NCBI RefSeq assembly: GCF_000153485.2
Contig: NC_018721.1
Coordinates: forward strand, 434,001 to 498,000
DNA length: 64,000 bases
Source of the DNA: Psychroflexus torquis ATCC 700755
Lineage (GTDB): Bacteria > Bacteroidota > Bacteroidia > Flavobacteriales > Flavobacteriaceae
Reading direction: 5' to 3'
A program made the translations under genes and the position numbers. The notes under the pieces were generated by a model. It was not told where the DNA came from and did no database searches. It saw only the letters and a program-made list of their open reading frames with translations. This document shows, in pieces, positions 42,657 through 50,352 of the stretch (positions are counted from its first letter, which is position 1; each line of letters opens with the position of its first letter).

Positions 42657-43160
42657 ATGAAGTTTTCAAAGCTTTTTTTAATAGCCACTTTTGTATTAAG
42701 CTTTCATTTTTTGAAAGCTCAATCTGATTTTGCCATGTTTGAGCCAAGACTACTTACCTCCTTGAGTTTTAATGAAGACCCTTTTAGCATAAGAACAATG
42801 GGAAGACAGTTTAACTTACCAGAAGTTAATATTTTTAAGGACCCCTTTTCCTCAAGGCCAGAGATAAACATGGTAGAAGCAGCAAATAGAAAAGCTTACA
42901 GGGCTAAGCAACAACAAGAGCAACAGTTTTCTTTTGTAGACAGACAAACTGCCATGTTTACCAATTTCAAGCCGAAAATAGACAACAGCTCGACTTCACC
43001 TTGGGCGCCTTCTTATCACAATCAAGCCATATATTCAGATCTTCATAGAATCAAAAATTCTAGCTATAAAGATTTAGGGGATCAATATCAATTCATATCT
43101 CCGTTTTATCAATTATCACCTTACAGAAGATCTTCAGGAACAGGATTCTACTTTAGGTAA
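42657..43160 (+). CDS. secreted protein of unknown function
   Basis: A 167-residue protein with a signal peptide (about 1-21, FVLSFHFLKAQ) and no domain I recognise. The mature part is rich in Phe, Ser, Gln and Asn (RAKQQQEQQFSFVDRQTAMF) with a Pro/Tyr-rich C-terminus (YQLSPYRRSSGTGFYFR). It has no cysteine. It starts 19 bases after the dioxygenase stop and is probably co-transcribed with it. It converges on the CvfB-like gene with 1 base between stops. Confidence 0.7.
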   Translation: MKFSKLFLIATFVLSFHFLKAQSDFAMFEPRLLTSLSFNEDPFSIRTMGRQFNLPEVNIFKDPFSSRPEINMVEAANRKAYRAKQQQEQQFSFVDRQTAMFTNFKPKIDNSSTSPWAPSYHNQAIYSDLHRIKNSSYKDLGDQYQFISPFYQLSPYRRSSGTGFYFR

Positions 43161-43161
43161 T

Positions 43162-44004
43162 TTATTTTTGAATATAAATCCCCACCCCATTTTCAATAGT
43201 AATTTGCCTGTTTTTATAAAGCGTCCCTATCGCTTTTTTAAACGCTTTCTTACTGAGATGAACCGTATCATAAATAAGCTCAGGTTTAGATTTATCATGT
43301 AAGGAAAGAAAACCATCCTCAGTAGCCTGAAGAACCTCCATTATCTTGTCCGCATTGGGCTCAATACCTCTATAACCTGGGCGTTGAAGAGAGACATCTA
43401 TCTTATTATCAGGTCTTATTTTTTTAATAATCCCTTTAAGTATATCTCCTGTTTTTAAATCTTGAAAGACTTCATCTTTGTACAATAAACCCGAATGAAT
43501 TTCATTAATGATAACATTATATCCCATATCAGTAGGATTGGTAACGATCAAATCTACTTCATCAAAATGCTCTACTGTAAGGATGGTATTATCTACAAAT
43601 TTATTAACGCGACTAGAGGCGACTAGACGGTTAGTTTGCTCATCTAAGTAACAAAAGATCAAATAATGATCCCCTTCTATCATTCTGTAGGCTTGCTCGA
43701 TATGAGGTACAAACAAATGTTTTTCTAGTCCCCAATCCAAAAAAGCACCAAAATCATTACTGTCGACGCACTTTAAAAAAGCAAATTCATCTAACATCAC
43801 TTTAGGCTCCAAGGTAGTTGCTACTGGACGCTCATCGAAGTCTAAATAAACGAACACCTCCAACTGATCTCCAATTTCAAACTGCTCTGGTTTGTATTTA
43901 TTAGGGAGAAGAACTTCTTCTTCAGTAGAATCTTGTGTTAAAAACAATCCAGGAGGAGTGTCTCTATCAATCGTTAAGGTATGCTTTACGCCTAAGTCTA
44001 ACAT
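43162..44004 (-). CDS. CvfB-like S1 RNA-binding protein
   Basis: A 280-residue protein of the CvfB (YitL) family: three S1-type OB domains and a C-terminal winged helix. The N-terminal block shows PPGLFLTQDSTEEEVLLPNKY and LEVFVYLDFDERPVATT, the next FGAFLDWGLEKHLFVPH, the third GYNVIINEIHSGLLYKDEVFQDLKTGDILKGIIKKIRPDNKIDVSLQ, and the wHTH DTVHLSKKAFKKAIGTLYKNRQI. In Staphylococcus aureus CvfB binds RNA and alters virulence gene expression; the role in flavobacteria is unknown. A -7 box (44022-44029) precedes it by 17 bases. Confidence 0.88.
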   Translation of the reverse strand: MLDLGVKHTLTIDRDTPPGLFLTQDSTEEEVLLPNKYKPEQFEIGDQLEVFVYLDFDERPVATTLEPKVMLDEFAFLKCVDSNDFGAFLDWGLEKHLFVPHIEQAYRMIEGDHYLIFCYLDEQTNRLVASSRVNKFVDNTILTVEHFDEVDLIVTNPTDMGYNVIINEIHSGLLYKDEVFQDLKTGDILKGIIKKIRPDNKIDVSLQRPGYRGIEPNADKIMEVLQATEDGFLSLHDKSKPELIYDTVHLSKKAFKKAIGTLYKNRQITIENGVGIYIQK

Positions 44005-44021
44005 TAAATTTAATTTATGTA

Positions 44022-44029
44022 CAAAAGTA
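44022..44029 (-). promoter_or_regulatory. CvfB-like gene promoter -7 box
   Basis: TACTTTTG on the minus strand 17 bases before the ATG at 44004, the commonest form of the flavobacterial -7 box. No obvious -33 TTG. Confidence 0.42.
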
Positions 44030-44064
44030 AGTAAAATTAAGCTTGCTTATAAATTAAGCCGTCA

Positions 44065-45813
44065 CTAAGACTCCAAAGATTTAAAGTAAAGCATAGACTT
44101 AAAATTAATATTATTTTTTAGAAAGTCAAAATAATTCAATAAGACTTTGTTATTTTTTAATCGAGGTGTAAAGATTTCAATAAGTTGTGGACTATCATTT
44201 CTTTCAAAAAAAGCTGGCAACTCCTTGTTCACCTCTTCTTGATCGTGAGCAGTTACGTAGTTTATGCCATACATAGCACATAAATGCTCAGCATTAAGTT
44301 GATGGGTAGTCTCAAAGAAATTTTCAAAATAGTCCTCTTCTTTATGGCCTGGTAGAATTCTAAATATTCCGCCACCAGCATTATTCAAAAGAATGATTTT
44401 AAAATTCTTTGGAATATACTGATTCCAAAGCGCATTAGAATCGTAAAGAAAACTCAAATCTCCAGTTACCAAAGTGGTTGGTTCTTGGCTAGCTACAGCA
44501 TAACCTATTGCTGTAGAGGTGCTACCATCTATTCCACTAGTTCCCCGATTGGCAAAGGTTTTTATAGGACGCTTAGAATCAAATAAATTTGCATACCTGA
44601 TACTTGAACTATTAGCGAAATGAACGATTTCATCTTGAGGTAAGGTCTCAAAAAGACTATAGTAAAAGGCAAAATCTGTAAATTCTATTTGTTGCCTGTA
44701 AATCTCTCTAAACTCTAAGGTTTTTAACCTAATAGCATTCCAAGATTCAAAATAGGAGGAATGAACGTTATCTAACCTAGGCATTACCGTTTTAAAAAAG
44801 GAATTCACCGAAGTTTCGAAATGCTGAGTCAAGGAAAAAAAGGTGTCATTTGCTTCTCTTGGATCAATATGGAAGTGCTGTTTTGGCTTGTATTGTCTTA
44901 AAAATTTCTTTATTTTTTTGGAGACAATCAATCCGCCAAAAGTAATAAGCATTTCTGGCTGCAGAGCTTCAAAAAGTAAAACCGAATCTGACTCCTGCTC
45001 TATTGGAGCCAGTATAGAGTCGATATTTGTAAAAAAATTAGCATCGGAAATATTGGAGGTGATTTCTGTCATCACAATAACCGAAGAATCTTGAGACAAC
45101 ACCTTCAAAACCTCTTTGTCTATTTTTTCATCGAGATTCACCCCTACCAAAACCAATTTTTTCTTAGAAGAATTCCAAGCTTTTACAAATCCAGAATTAT
45201 CAAATTTAACCGGCTGAAGATCAAAGGCTTTTTGTGTTAAAAGCTTAGCACTCAATTTCTCAACTTTATGATACAAGGGCTCGTCAAATGGGGCATTGAT
45301 ATGAACAGGACCTTGTTTTAGAATAGCTGTTTGTAGAGCCTTATGTGTTTCCTTAGCATTAAAATCATGAACAGATTGATCTTCAGAATTATGAAAGTCT
45401 CCTTTAAGATTAGCCGAATAAAGGATATGATTTTTAAAGACATTTGTTTGTCTTATAGTCTGTCCATCACCAATATCAATAAGGTGTTCTGGTCGATCTG
45501 CAGAGATAACTACCAAAGGCAAATTGCTATAAAAAGCTTCTGATACAGCCGGATAATAGTTCAAAAGAGCTGAACCTGAAGTGCAAACTACCGCAACTGG
45601 GGTATTAAAACGCTGAGTCATTCCTAATGCAAAAAAAGCAGCACAGCGTTCATCAACGATACTATATGCTTTTATTTTAGGATGGTTAGCAAGTGTAATA
45701 GTAAGAGGGGCGTTGCGAGAACCAGGAGAAATAACGACATGTTCAATGTGATTTTTCACACAAAGTTCTGTTATAATTTGAGCTGTAGGAATTGAAGAAT
45801 AAATCTGCTTCAT
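44065..45813 (-). CDS. menD: SEPHCHC synthase (2-succinyl-5-enolpyruvyl-6-hydroxy-3-cyclohexene-1-carboxylate synthase)
   Basis: MenD is a thiamine-diphosphate enzyme that adds 2-oxoglutarate to isochorismate in menaquinone synthesis. The 582-residue protein has the N-terminal HVVISPGSRNAPLTITLA (catalytic Glu-type ThDP site region), SADRPEHLIDIGDGQTIRQTN, the middle FANRGTSGIDGSTSTAIG, and the ThDP/Mg site GDLSFLYDSNALWN with NNAGGGIFRILPG. The ATG at 45813 (MKQIYSSIPTAQ) is the family start; the ORF runs 5 codons further to 45828 through a non-ATG start, with a -7 box just upstream of 45813. menF lies 50 bases upstream of it in the direction of transcription. Confidence 0.95.
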   Translation of the reverse strand: MKQIYSSIPTAQIITELCVKNHIEHVVISPGSRNAPLTITLANHPKIKAYSIVDERCAAFFALGMTQRFNTPVAVVCTSGSALLNYYPAVSEAFYSNLPLVVISADRPEHLIDIGDGQTIRQTNVFKNHILYSANLKGDFHNSEDQSVHDFNAKETHKALQTAILKQGPVHINAPFDEPLYHKVEKLSAKLLTQKAFDLQPVKFDNSGFVKAWNSSKKKLVLVGVNLDEKIDKEVLKVLSQDSSVIVMTEITSNISDANFFTNIDSILAPIEQESDSVLLFEALQPEMLITFGGLIVSKKIKKFLRQYKPKQHFHIDPREANDTFFSLTQHFETSVNSFFKTVMPRLDNVHSSYFESWNAIRLKTLEFREIYRQQIEFTDFAFYYSLFETLPQDEIVHFANSSSIRYANLFDSKRPIKTFANRGTSGIDGSTSTAIGYAVASQEPTTLVTGDLSFLYDSNALWNQYIPKNFKIILLNNAGGGIFRILPGHKEEDYFENFFETTHQLNAEHLCAMYGINYVTAHDQEEVNKELPAFFERNDSPQLIEIFTPRLKNNKVLLNYFDFLKNNINFKSMLYFKSLES

Positions 45814-45817
45814 GACA

Positions 45818-45825
45818 CAAAAATA
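45818..45825 (-). promoter_or_regulatory. candidate -7 box of menD, 4 bases from the ATG
   Basis: TATTTTTG on the minus strand ends 4 bases before the menD ATG at 45813. If used, the message would be leaderless or nearly so. menD could also be read from the menF promoter. Confidence 0.4.
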
Positions 45826-45863
45826 CAAGGAACTATGCCTTTACCTAAGGGTTATTCAAATTC

Positions 45864-46964
45864 TTATAGCACTTTTAACATCGTCCTAGATTTATTTACC
45901 GTTTCGGTCCATTCCTCTTCAGCAATACTATCTTTAGTAATTCCTCCACCTATGTATATATGGACCTTCCGATGCTTAAAACTCATACATCTTAAATTCA
46001 CATATAAATTGGAGGCTCTCACAACTGATTTGTAAGCTTGGTTTTCTTGGTTCCTAGTCCTATTGGATCGCTGTGTTTGCTTAGCCACATTCAATTCTCC
46101 AAAAAAGCCAGTGTAAAACTGCCTATCATAGCCTTCATTCTCTTTTAAGAATTTGTAAGCCTTTGCTTTTGGAAGGCCACAAACAGCTGGGGTGGGGTGT
46201 AAATCTTTTAAGACTAAGCCCAATTTGGAAGAATCGAAATCTGTTGATATATCTGTTCTAAGATGAAATAAATCGCCAGCCCGATCGGTTATTCTGGGGT
46301 GAACTTGAACATTTTGGGTATGGTTTTCCAAGGCACTTACTATTTCATCGGTTACAATTTGCTGCTCATCTAGCTCTTTTTGTGTCCACTCCCGATTTTC
46401 ATTTACTCGCTTTGTTCCAGCTAAAGCCATCGTTTCAAATTTGGTCCTGTACGTTTTGGCAAATATTTCTGGTGAAGCTCCAGCCCATAAGCCTATTTCT
46501 GGATGAAACCAGATATAAGTAAAAGCTTCTGGATAAAAATGTATCAACTTCAAAAGCAACTCTTCTGGATTTTCCAACGTATAATCCTCGGTCATTACCC
46601 TAGAAACCACTACTTTTTTATACTCCTCGTTCTTGACTGCTGTAATGGTGTGCTGCAATAAATCGATGTATTTATTCTTATCGGATAGAGTATTCTTAAG
46701 GCTGAATTTAGAAACATACTCTATTTCAGAATCGATGAGTTCATACTTAAGAACATCGGAGTTCTCTTCAGAAAAAAAGACGGGTTGAGAAGTAGCTTCA
46801 AAAGGTGAAAAAATGAATCCAGTTTCTTTATAATTCTGAAGATGACTTAAAGTGGCGTCTTTTTGAAAAAAACAGGTTACTTCACGAGAATTCGGAAAAT
46901 GATAGGCGACAAAAGGCAAATTAGAAGCCCATTGTTTCTGTATATCTTCTTTTAGTTCTTGCAT
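45864..46964 (-). CDS. menF: isochorismate synthase (chorismate-binding enzyme)
   Basis: A 366-residue member of the chorismate-utilising family (MenF/EntC/TrpE). The C-terminal catalytic half shows KKVVVSRVMTEDY, FTYIWFHPEIGLWAGASPEIFAKT, TMALAGTKRV, DEIVSALENHTQNVQVHPR, HPTPAVCGLPKAKAYKFL, YTGFFGELNVA and the final LYVNLRCMSFKHRKVHIYIGGGIT. The catalytic Lys of KVVVSR and Glu of the C-terminal block identify an isochorismate synthase rather than anthranilate synthase, and menD directly downstream supports the menaquinone assignment. It starts on the stop of the thioesterase gene (1-base overlap, TAATG). Confidence 0.9.
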   Translation of the reverse strand: MQELKEDIQKQWASNLPFVAYHFPNSREVTCFFQKDATLSHLQNYKETGFIFSPFEATSQPVFFSEENSDVLKYELIDSEIEYVSKFSLKNTLSDKNKYIDLLQHTITAVKNEEYKKVVVSRVMTEDYTLENPEELLLKLIHFYPEAFTYIWFHPEIGLWAGASPEIFAKTYRTKFETMALAGTKRVNENREWTQKELDEQQIVTDEIVSALENHTQNVQVHPRITDRAGDLFHLRTDISTDFDSSKLGLVLKDLHPTPAVCGLPKAKAYKFLKENEGYDRQFYTGFFGELNVAKQTQRSNRTRNQENQAYKSVVRASNLYVNLRCMSFKHRKVHIYIGGGITKDSIAEEEWTETVNKSRTMLKVL

Positions 46965-47383
46965 TATTTAGCTTTTGGTAAAGCGATCGTAGTCAACTTT
47001 ACAGCAGAGATAAGTCTTCCTTCCACATCTTTAAGTTTGATGTCCCACACCTGCGTTGTTCTTCCCTTATGGATGAACTGGGCTGTTGCAAATACGTCTC
47101 CACTCCTCAAGCTTCTTACATGATTAGCCGAAATTTCTAAACCGCGAATCATAAAATTTTTGGTATCCAAAAAAACAAAACAGGCTGCGCTCCCTACACT
47201 TTCAGCTAGAGCCACCATAGCGCCGCCATGTAAAACTCCATCGGGTTGATGCACTTTTGGGGTTACAGGCATCTTAGCCACCAAAAAGTCATCACCTACA
47301 TCAACGTAAGTGATATCTAGAGTTTCCATTAACGTATTCTTACTATGGGCATTGCACTGCTCCAGTATCTTTTCTTTATTCAT
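46964..47383 (-). CDS. hotdog thioesterase, probably 1,4-dihydroxy-2-naphthoyl-CoA thioesterase
   Basis: A 139-residue PaaI/MenI-type hotdog-fold thioesterase. Family elements are GDDFLVAKMPVTPKVHQPDGVLHGGAMVALAESVGSAA (with the catalytic Glu after HGG), a glycine-turn LEISANHVRSLRSGDVFATAQFIHKGRTTQVWDIKL and the C-terminal strand. Because menF and menD follow directly, hydrolysis of dihydroxynaphthoyl-CoA (MenI) is the likely job. The ATG at 47383 (MNKEKILEQC) is chosen over the one at 47425: a -7 box at 47402-47409 would otherwise lie inside the gene, and the family begins at MNK. Confidence 0.88.
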   Translation of the reverse strand: MNKEKILEQCNAHSKNTLMETLDITYVDVGDDFLVAKMPVTPKVHQPDGVLHGGAMVALAESVGSAACFVFLDTKNFMIRGLEISANHVRSLRSGDVFATAQFIHKGRTTQVWDIKLKDVEGRLISAVKLTTIALPKAK

Positions 47384-47401
47384 GATTGCTTTGTCAGAAT
47401 T

Positions 47402-47409
47402 CAAAATTA
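47402..47409 (-). promoter_or_regulatory. promoter -7 box of the thioesterase-menF-menD operon
   Basis: TAATTTTG on the minus strand, 18 bases before the ATG at 47383, matches TAnnTTTG and favours that start. No distinct -33 box. Confidence 0.42.
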
Positions 47410-47490
47410 CAAAAAGGAAATCCATTGCTTACTAGAAGTAAGTCGATTTTAAAATACTTTTATAACTTCTATTAAACATCAACAAGCGAT

Positions 47491-48513
47491 TTAATGGTCA
47501 GCATAAAATTCTTTGAGATAGGCTTCAGATTTTTTCCCTTGGATAGAAAACCGATTTCGATGTCGATCTGCTTTTAAATTATAATAAGGAAACCACTTCC
47601 ATAAAAATCCACCAGCAAACCAATCTTCTTTCCATAAACTTTGATGTAAAGCCATTAATAGGTTGAGTTGAGCATTTTCATTTGCTTTATCTTCTACTCT
47701 TTTGGAAACCCATGGCTTCTCTCCTGCAAAATCTATACTCCTGTATCCATATTCTGTGAATAAAATTCGTGTTTGAAAATCTTTAGAATAGGTCTTGAGA
47801 TCTTCTTTTAAAATTTCCCACTTCAAAAAAGCCTCTTCAATGCTAGGAGTTTTAGAATTAGAAATGGGGAAATAAGCATCGATGCCTATAAAATCTAGAC
47901 TATCCCAAAAGTGAACTTCGGTATGAGTATCCCAATTTTCTGCATAAGTGAGATCACCAGAATAAACGGATTTGACTTCATCAATAAGTGAACACCAAAA
48001 CACAGGTCTTTGATTTACAAAGCTATTTAGTTCAGTACCCATGCAAAACAACTTAACCCCCATAGATTCTGCTAGATGCGCAAACGCTAAAATGTATTTT
48101 TTGTAATTTTCTTCAAACTGAATCCAATGCTCTTCAGAGAACATCTCGATATCTCCTGTGAAATCACCGTTCCAGACCCAAATGTGAGGTTTTAGCATAA
48201 CGTCTAACTTTTGAGCCTGTAGCGTTTCGATATCTGCTTTGATACCATTCATGGTTTCACCAACCCATTGCTTATTCTTATCAAAAATAAGTTCTGGTTG
48301 AGAGAGTTTAGGCATAAAAGCGTAAGGCATAACACTTACAAAATTTGAATTTAAATGAACTATCGCATTCGCGTGATTTTGAGTGATCGTATTTCTGGAG
48401 GCTACCATACTTATTCCATTGATCTTCGTGTTTTCTTTAAATTGGGAGTGAAGTGAAGAACATCCAAGATAGAAAATAAAGAAAATTGAAAAATAATGTC
48501 TTAGATAGCTCAT
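47491..48513 (-). CDS. GH113-like secreted glycoside hydrolase
   Basis: A 340-residue protein with a signal peptide or lipoprotein-like start (about 1-23; IFYLGCSSLHSQ gives a possible lipobox Cys18). The rest is a TIM barrel like GH113 beta-mannanase-type enzymes: VSVMPYAFMPKL, LKPHIWVWNGDFTGDIEM, LFCMGTELNSFV with the probable acid/base Glu, FIGIDAYFPIS, and RILFTEYGYRS with the probable nucleophile Glu, ending in GGFLWKWFPYYNL. These catalytic assignments rest on family pattern. It stands alone, with no susCD or other sugar genes nearby, so the substrate is open. Confidence 0.82.
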   Translation of the reverse strand: MSYLRHYFSIFFIFYLGCSSLHSQFKENTKINGISMVASRNTITQNHANAIVHLNSNFVSVMPYAFMPKLSQPELIFDKNKQWVGETMNGIKADIETLQAQKLDVMLKPHIWVWNGDFTGDIEMFSEEHWIQFEENYKKYILAFAHLAESMGVKLFCMGTELNSFVNQRPVFWCSLIDEVKSVYSGDLTYAENWDTHTEVHFWDSLDFIGIDAYFPISNSKTPSIEEAFLKWEILKEDLKTYSKDFQTRILFTEYGYRSIDFAGEKPWVSKRVEDKANENAQLNLLMALHQSLWKEDWFAGGFLWKWFPYYNLKADRHRNRFSIQGKKSEAYLKEFYADH

Positions 48514-48568
48514 GTAAAGCGAAATTAATCAATTACTTTGATCTCTGTAAAGAGAAAAAAAATCAAGA

Positions 48569-49219
48569 ATGAGCCATCAGAATCAAGTGAGTTACCAAAC
48601 AACCAATACTTACTCTACCCTCAATAAACTAACCGATAAAACTAAAAACATATGGATAGCCTGCCATGGAATCGGCTTTTTGAGCAAGTATTTCATCAGT
48701 TACTTTGAGGATTTAAATCCAGAAGAAAATTATATTATCGCACCTCAGGCTCCTTCTAAGTACTACCAAACCAAAGCTTATAAATATATAGGGGCTTCTT
48801 GGCTCACCAAAGAAAACAGAGAGCTTGATACAGAAAACATCCTAAACTATTTAGATGCACTGCTTAACAAAGAATCTCTTCCAACCGATAAAAATATAAT
48901 TTTGATGGGGTTTTCCCAAGGCGTTTCTGTTGTTACACGTTGGATGGCTCAACGCCATATAACTTGCGATCATTTGGTTCTTCATTCAGGGAGTATCCCT
49001 AACGAATTTGATGCCCGAGATTTTAACTATTTACCAGAATTGAAAACCAGTATTATTTATGGATCTAAAGATGAGTATTTAACCGAAGAGAAAATCCAAA
49101 CTCAGTTGAAAATAGCCTCTACTATTTTTCCTAATGCAGCTGAAATTTTAAAGTTCGAAGGCAAACATGAAATGCATAAAGCAAGTCTGGAGAAAGTAGC
49201 TAGCGCTATAAATCTCTAA
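48569..49219 (+). CDS. alpha/beta-hydrolase esterase (carboxylesterase/phospholipase type)
   Basis: A 216-residue alpha/beta hydrolase without signal peptide. The catalytic triad is visible: Ser in ILMGFSQGVSVVTRWM (GFSQG, near 115), Asp in IIYGSKDEYLT (near 170) and His in KFEGKHEMHKASLEKV (near 200). The pattern is that of small carboxylesterases that act on short-chain esters or lysophospholipids. It is divergent from the GH113-like gene across a 55-base gap, and converges on the GreA/B-like gene with 3 bases between stops. Confidence 0.85.
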   Translation: MSHQNQVSYQTTNTYSTLNKLTDKTKNIWIACHGIGFLSKYFISYFEDLNPEENYIIAPQAPSKYYQTKAYKYIGASWLTKENRELDTENILNYLDALLNKESLPTDKNIILMGFSQGVSVVTRWMAQRHITCDHLVLHSGSIPNEFDARDFNYLPELKTSIIYGSKDEYLTEEKIQTQLKIASTIFPNAAEILKFEGKHEMHKASLEKVASAINL

Positions 49220-49222
49220 TGA

Positions 49223-49717
49223 TTAATAATTAATTCCTAAAATTTCAATAGGCCGAGAGTCTTGACTTAATTTAAATTCAAAATTATCTCCTTTCTTTTT
49301 AGAAGTCATCGCCATAGCCAAAGGAGAAGTAAAGGCTATTTTCTTTTCTTTGATGTTGGCCTCATCCACTCCTACAATTTTAAAATCTTGAATGGAGCCA
49401 TTCATTTTGAACTTTACATGCGCACCAAACCTAATTTCGCTTTTATTTTGTTGTTCTGGATTTAGAACTTGAGCACTATTTAATCTTTCATCGAGCAACT
49501 TTAATTTTCCATCAATTACAGTCAATTCTCGTCTTCGCTCGGTATCGTCTTGGATAGTAAGATCGGCTCTTTGCTTCTCTAGTTTTGATTTTTCTTCTCT
49601 GAGCATCTCTTTTCCTTGAGGAGTAACATAATTGGTCACACCGTCAGGTAAGGAAGCTCTTGGTGGGATTATAGGTGGTTCTTCTTGATCGCTTTCCTTC
49701 ACAAATCCTCTACTCAT
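49223..49717 (-). CDS. GreA/GreB-family transcription factor
   Basis: A 164-residue protein with the two-domain Gre form: an N-terminal coiled coil after a short proline-rich leader (NYVTPQGKEMLREEKSKLEKQRADLTI, RRRELTVIDGKLKLLDERLNSAQV, about 29-85) and a C-terminal FKBP-like globular domain (EIRFGAHVKFKMNGSIQDFKIVGVDEANIKEKKIAFTSPLAMAMTSKKKGDNFEF). Gre factors help RNA polymerase cut backtracked RNA. The acidic tip residues of the coiled coil, DDTERR, fit cleavage activity. It is unlike classical GreA and GreB in its N-terminus, so GreB-like is the safer name. A hairpin (49747-49782) lies upstream of it. Confidence 0.88.
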   Translation of the reverse strand: MSRGFVKESDQEEPPIIPPRASLPDGVTNYVTPQGKEMLREEKSKLEKQRADLTIQDDTERRRELTVIDGKLKLLDERLNSAQVLNPEQQNKSEIRFGAHVKFKMNGSIQDFKIVGVDEANIKEKKIAFTSPLAMAMTSKKKGDNFEFKLSQDSRPIEILGINY

Positions 49718-49746
49718 AATAATAATTTGACTTCATTATAACAATA

Positions 49747-49782
49747 AAGCTGTACAAAATGAACTTTCACTCTGTACAGCTT
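49747..49782 (-). terminator. hairpin after the DUF4136-hutU operon
   Basis: AAGCTGTACA and its complement form a perfect 10-base-pair stem with a 16-base loop, about 31 bases past the DUF4136 stop on the minus strand, followed by TATTGTTATAA. Likely intrinsic terminator for the upstream minus-strand operon, although the U-tract is poor. Confidence 0.55.
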
Positions 49783-49813
49783 CATCTAACAAACTAAATA
49801 AACAACCATGAAC

Positions 49814-50350
49814 TTACTTCTGGTCTCTTTCAGGAGGATATTCCTCCAAAATTTTATTTACTATTTTATTAATTTTTTCTTCTTTCTTTTTCATGTCAAG
49901 GCTTAAAATACCCGTTCCTAATCCTTGCCAAACTAACTCATTTTTTCGAGCATCAATAAGATCAATATACAGCGTCCCTTCTATATTACTTGAGACTATA
50001 TTGTTTCCACCAAATCCGGAGAAATAGGGATTCCACCCCCATCCGAAACCAAAATTATTTTGGTGAATATTTACATTTTCTCTGGTTTCTGTGAAGATGC
50101 TTATAAGTAAGTCTGGATTAGAAACCTTAAACATACCCTTAACTTCTAATTCTCTTTCTATAGCTCTTAGAATTCTTTTTTTATCTAAATCAGAAATTTT
50201 GGCTTCATCTATGCCAGGTTTAAAAAAAGCAAACGAATTATACACTTTAAAATCTACTTCTTTATCGTAATCTGCTGCCACTCGAACTGACGAACATGAC
50301 ATTAAAGACATAATTCCTAATAAAAGCAAGACTTGTACATAAACTTTCAT
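49814..50350 (-). CDS. DUF4136 lipoprotein
   Basis: A 178-residue lipoprotein: signal peptide with lipobox MSCS (Cys19). It matches DUF4136 by the AADYDKEVDFKVYNSFAFF start, the LDKKRILRAIERELEVKGM helix, PDLLISIFTETRENVNI, a Gly/Phe/Trp-rich loop (FGFGWGWNPYFSGFGGNN) and the LYIDLIDARKNELVWQGLG strand. The family has no known function; members are outer-membrane or periplasmic lipoproteins. It starts 2 bases after the hutU stop and is co-transcribed with it. Confidence 0.85.
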   Translation of the reverse strand: MKVYVQVLLLLGIMSLMSCSSVRVAADYDKEVDFKVYNSFAFFKPGIDEAKISDLDKKRILRAIERELEVKGMFKVSNPDLLISIFTETRENVNIHQNNFGFGWGWNPYFSGFGGNNIVSSNIEGTLYIDLIDARKNELVWQGLGTGILSLDMKKKEEKINKIVNKILEEYPPERDQK

Positions 50351-50352
50351 GA

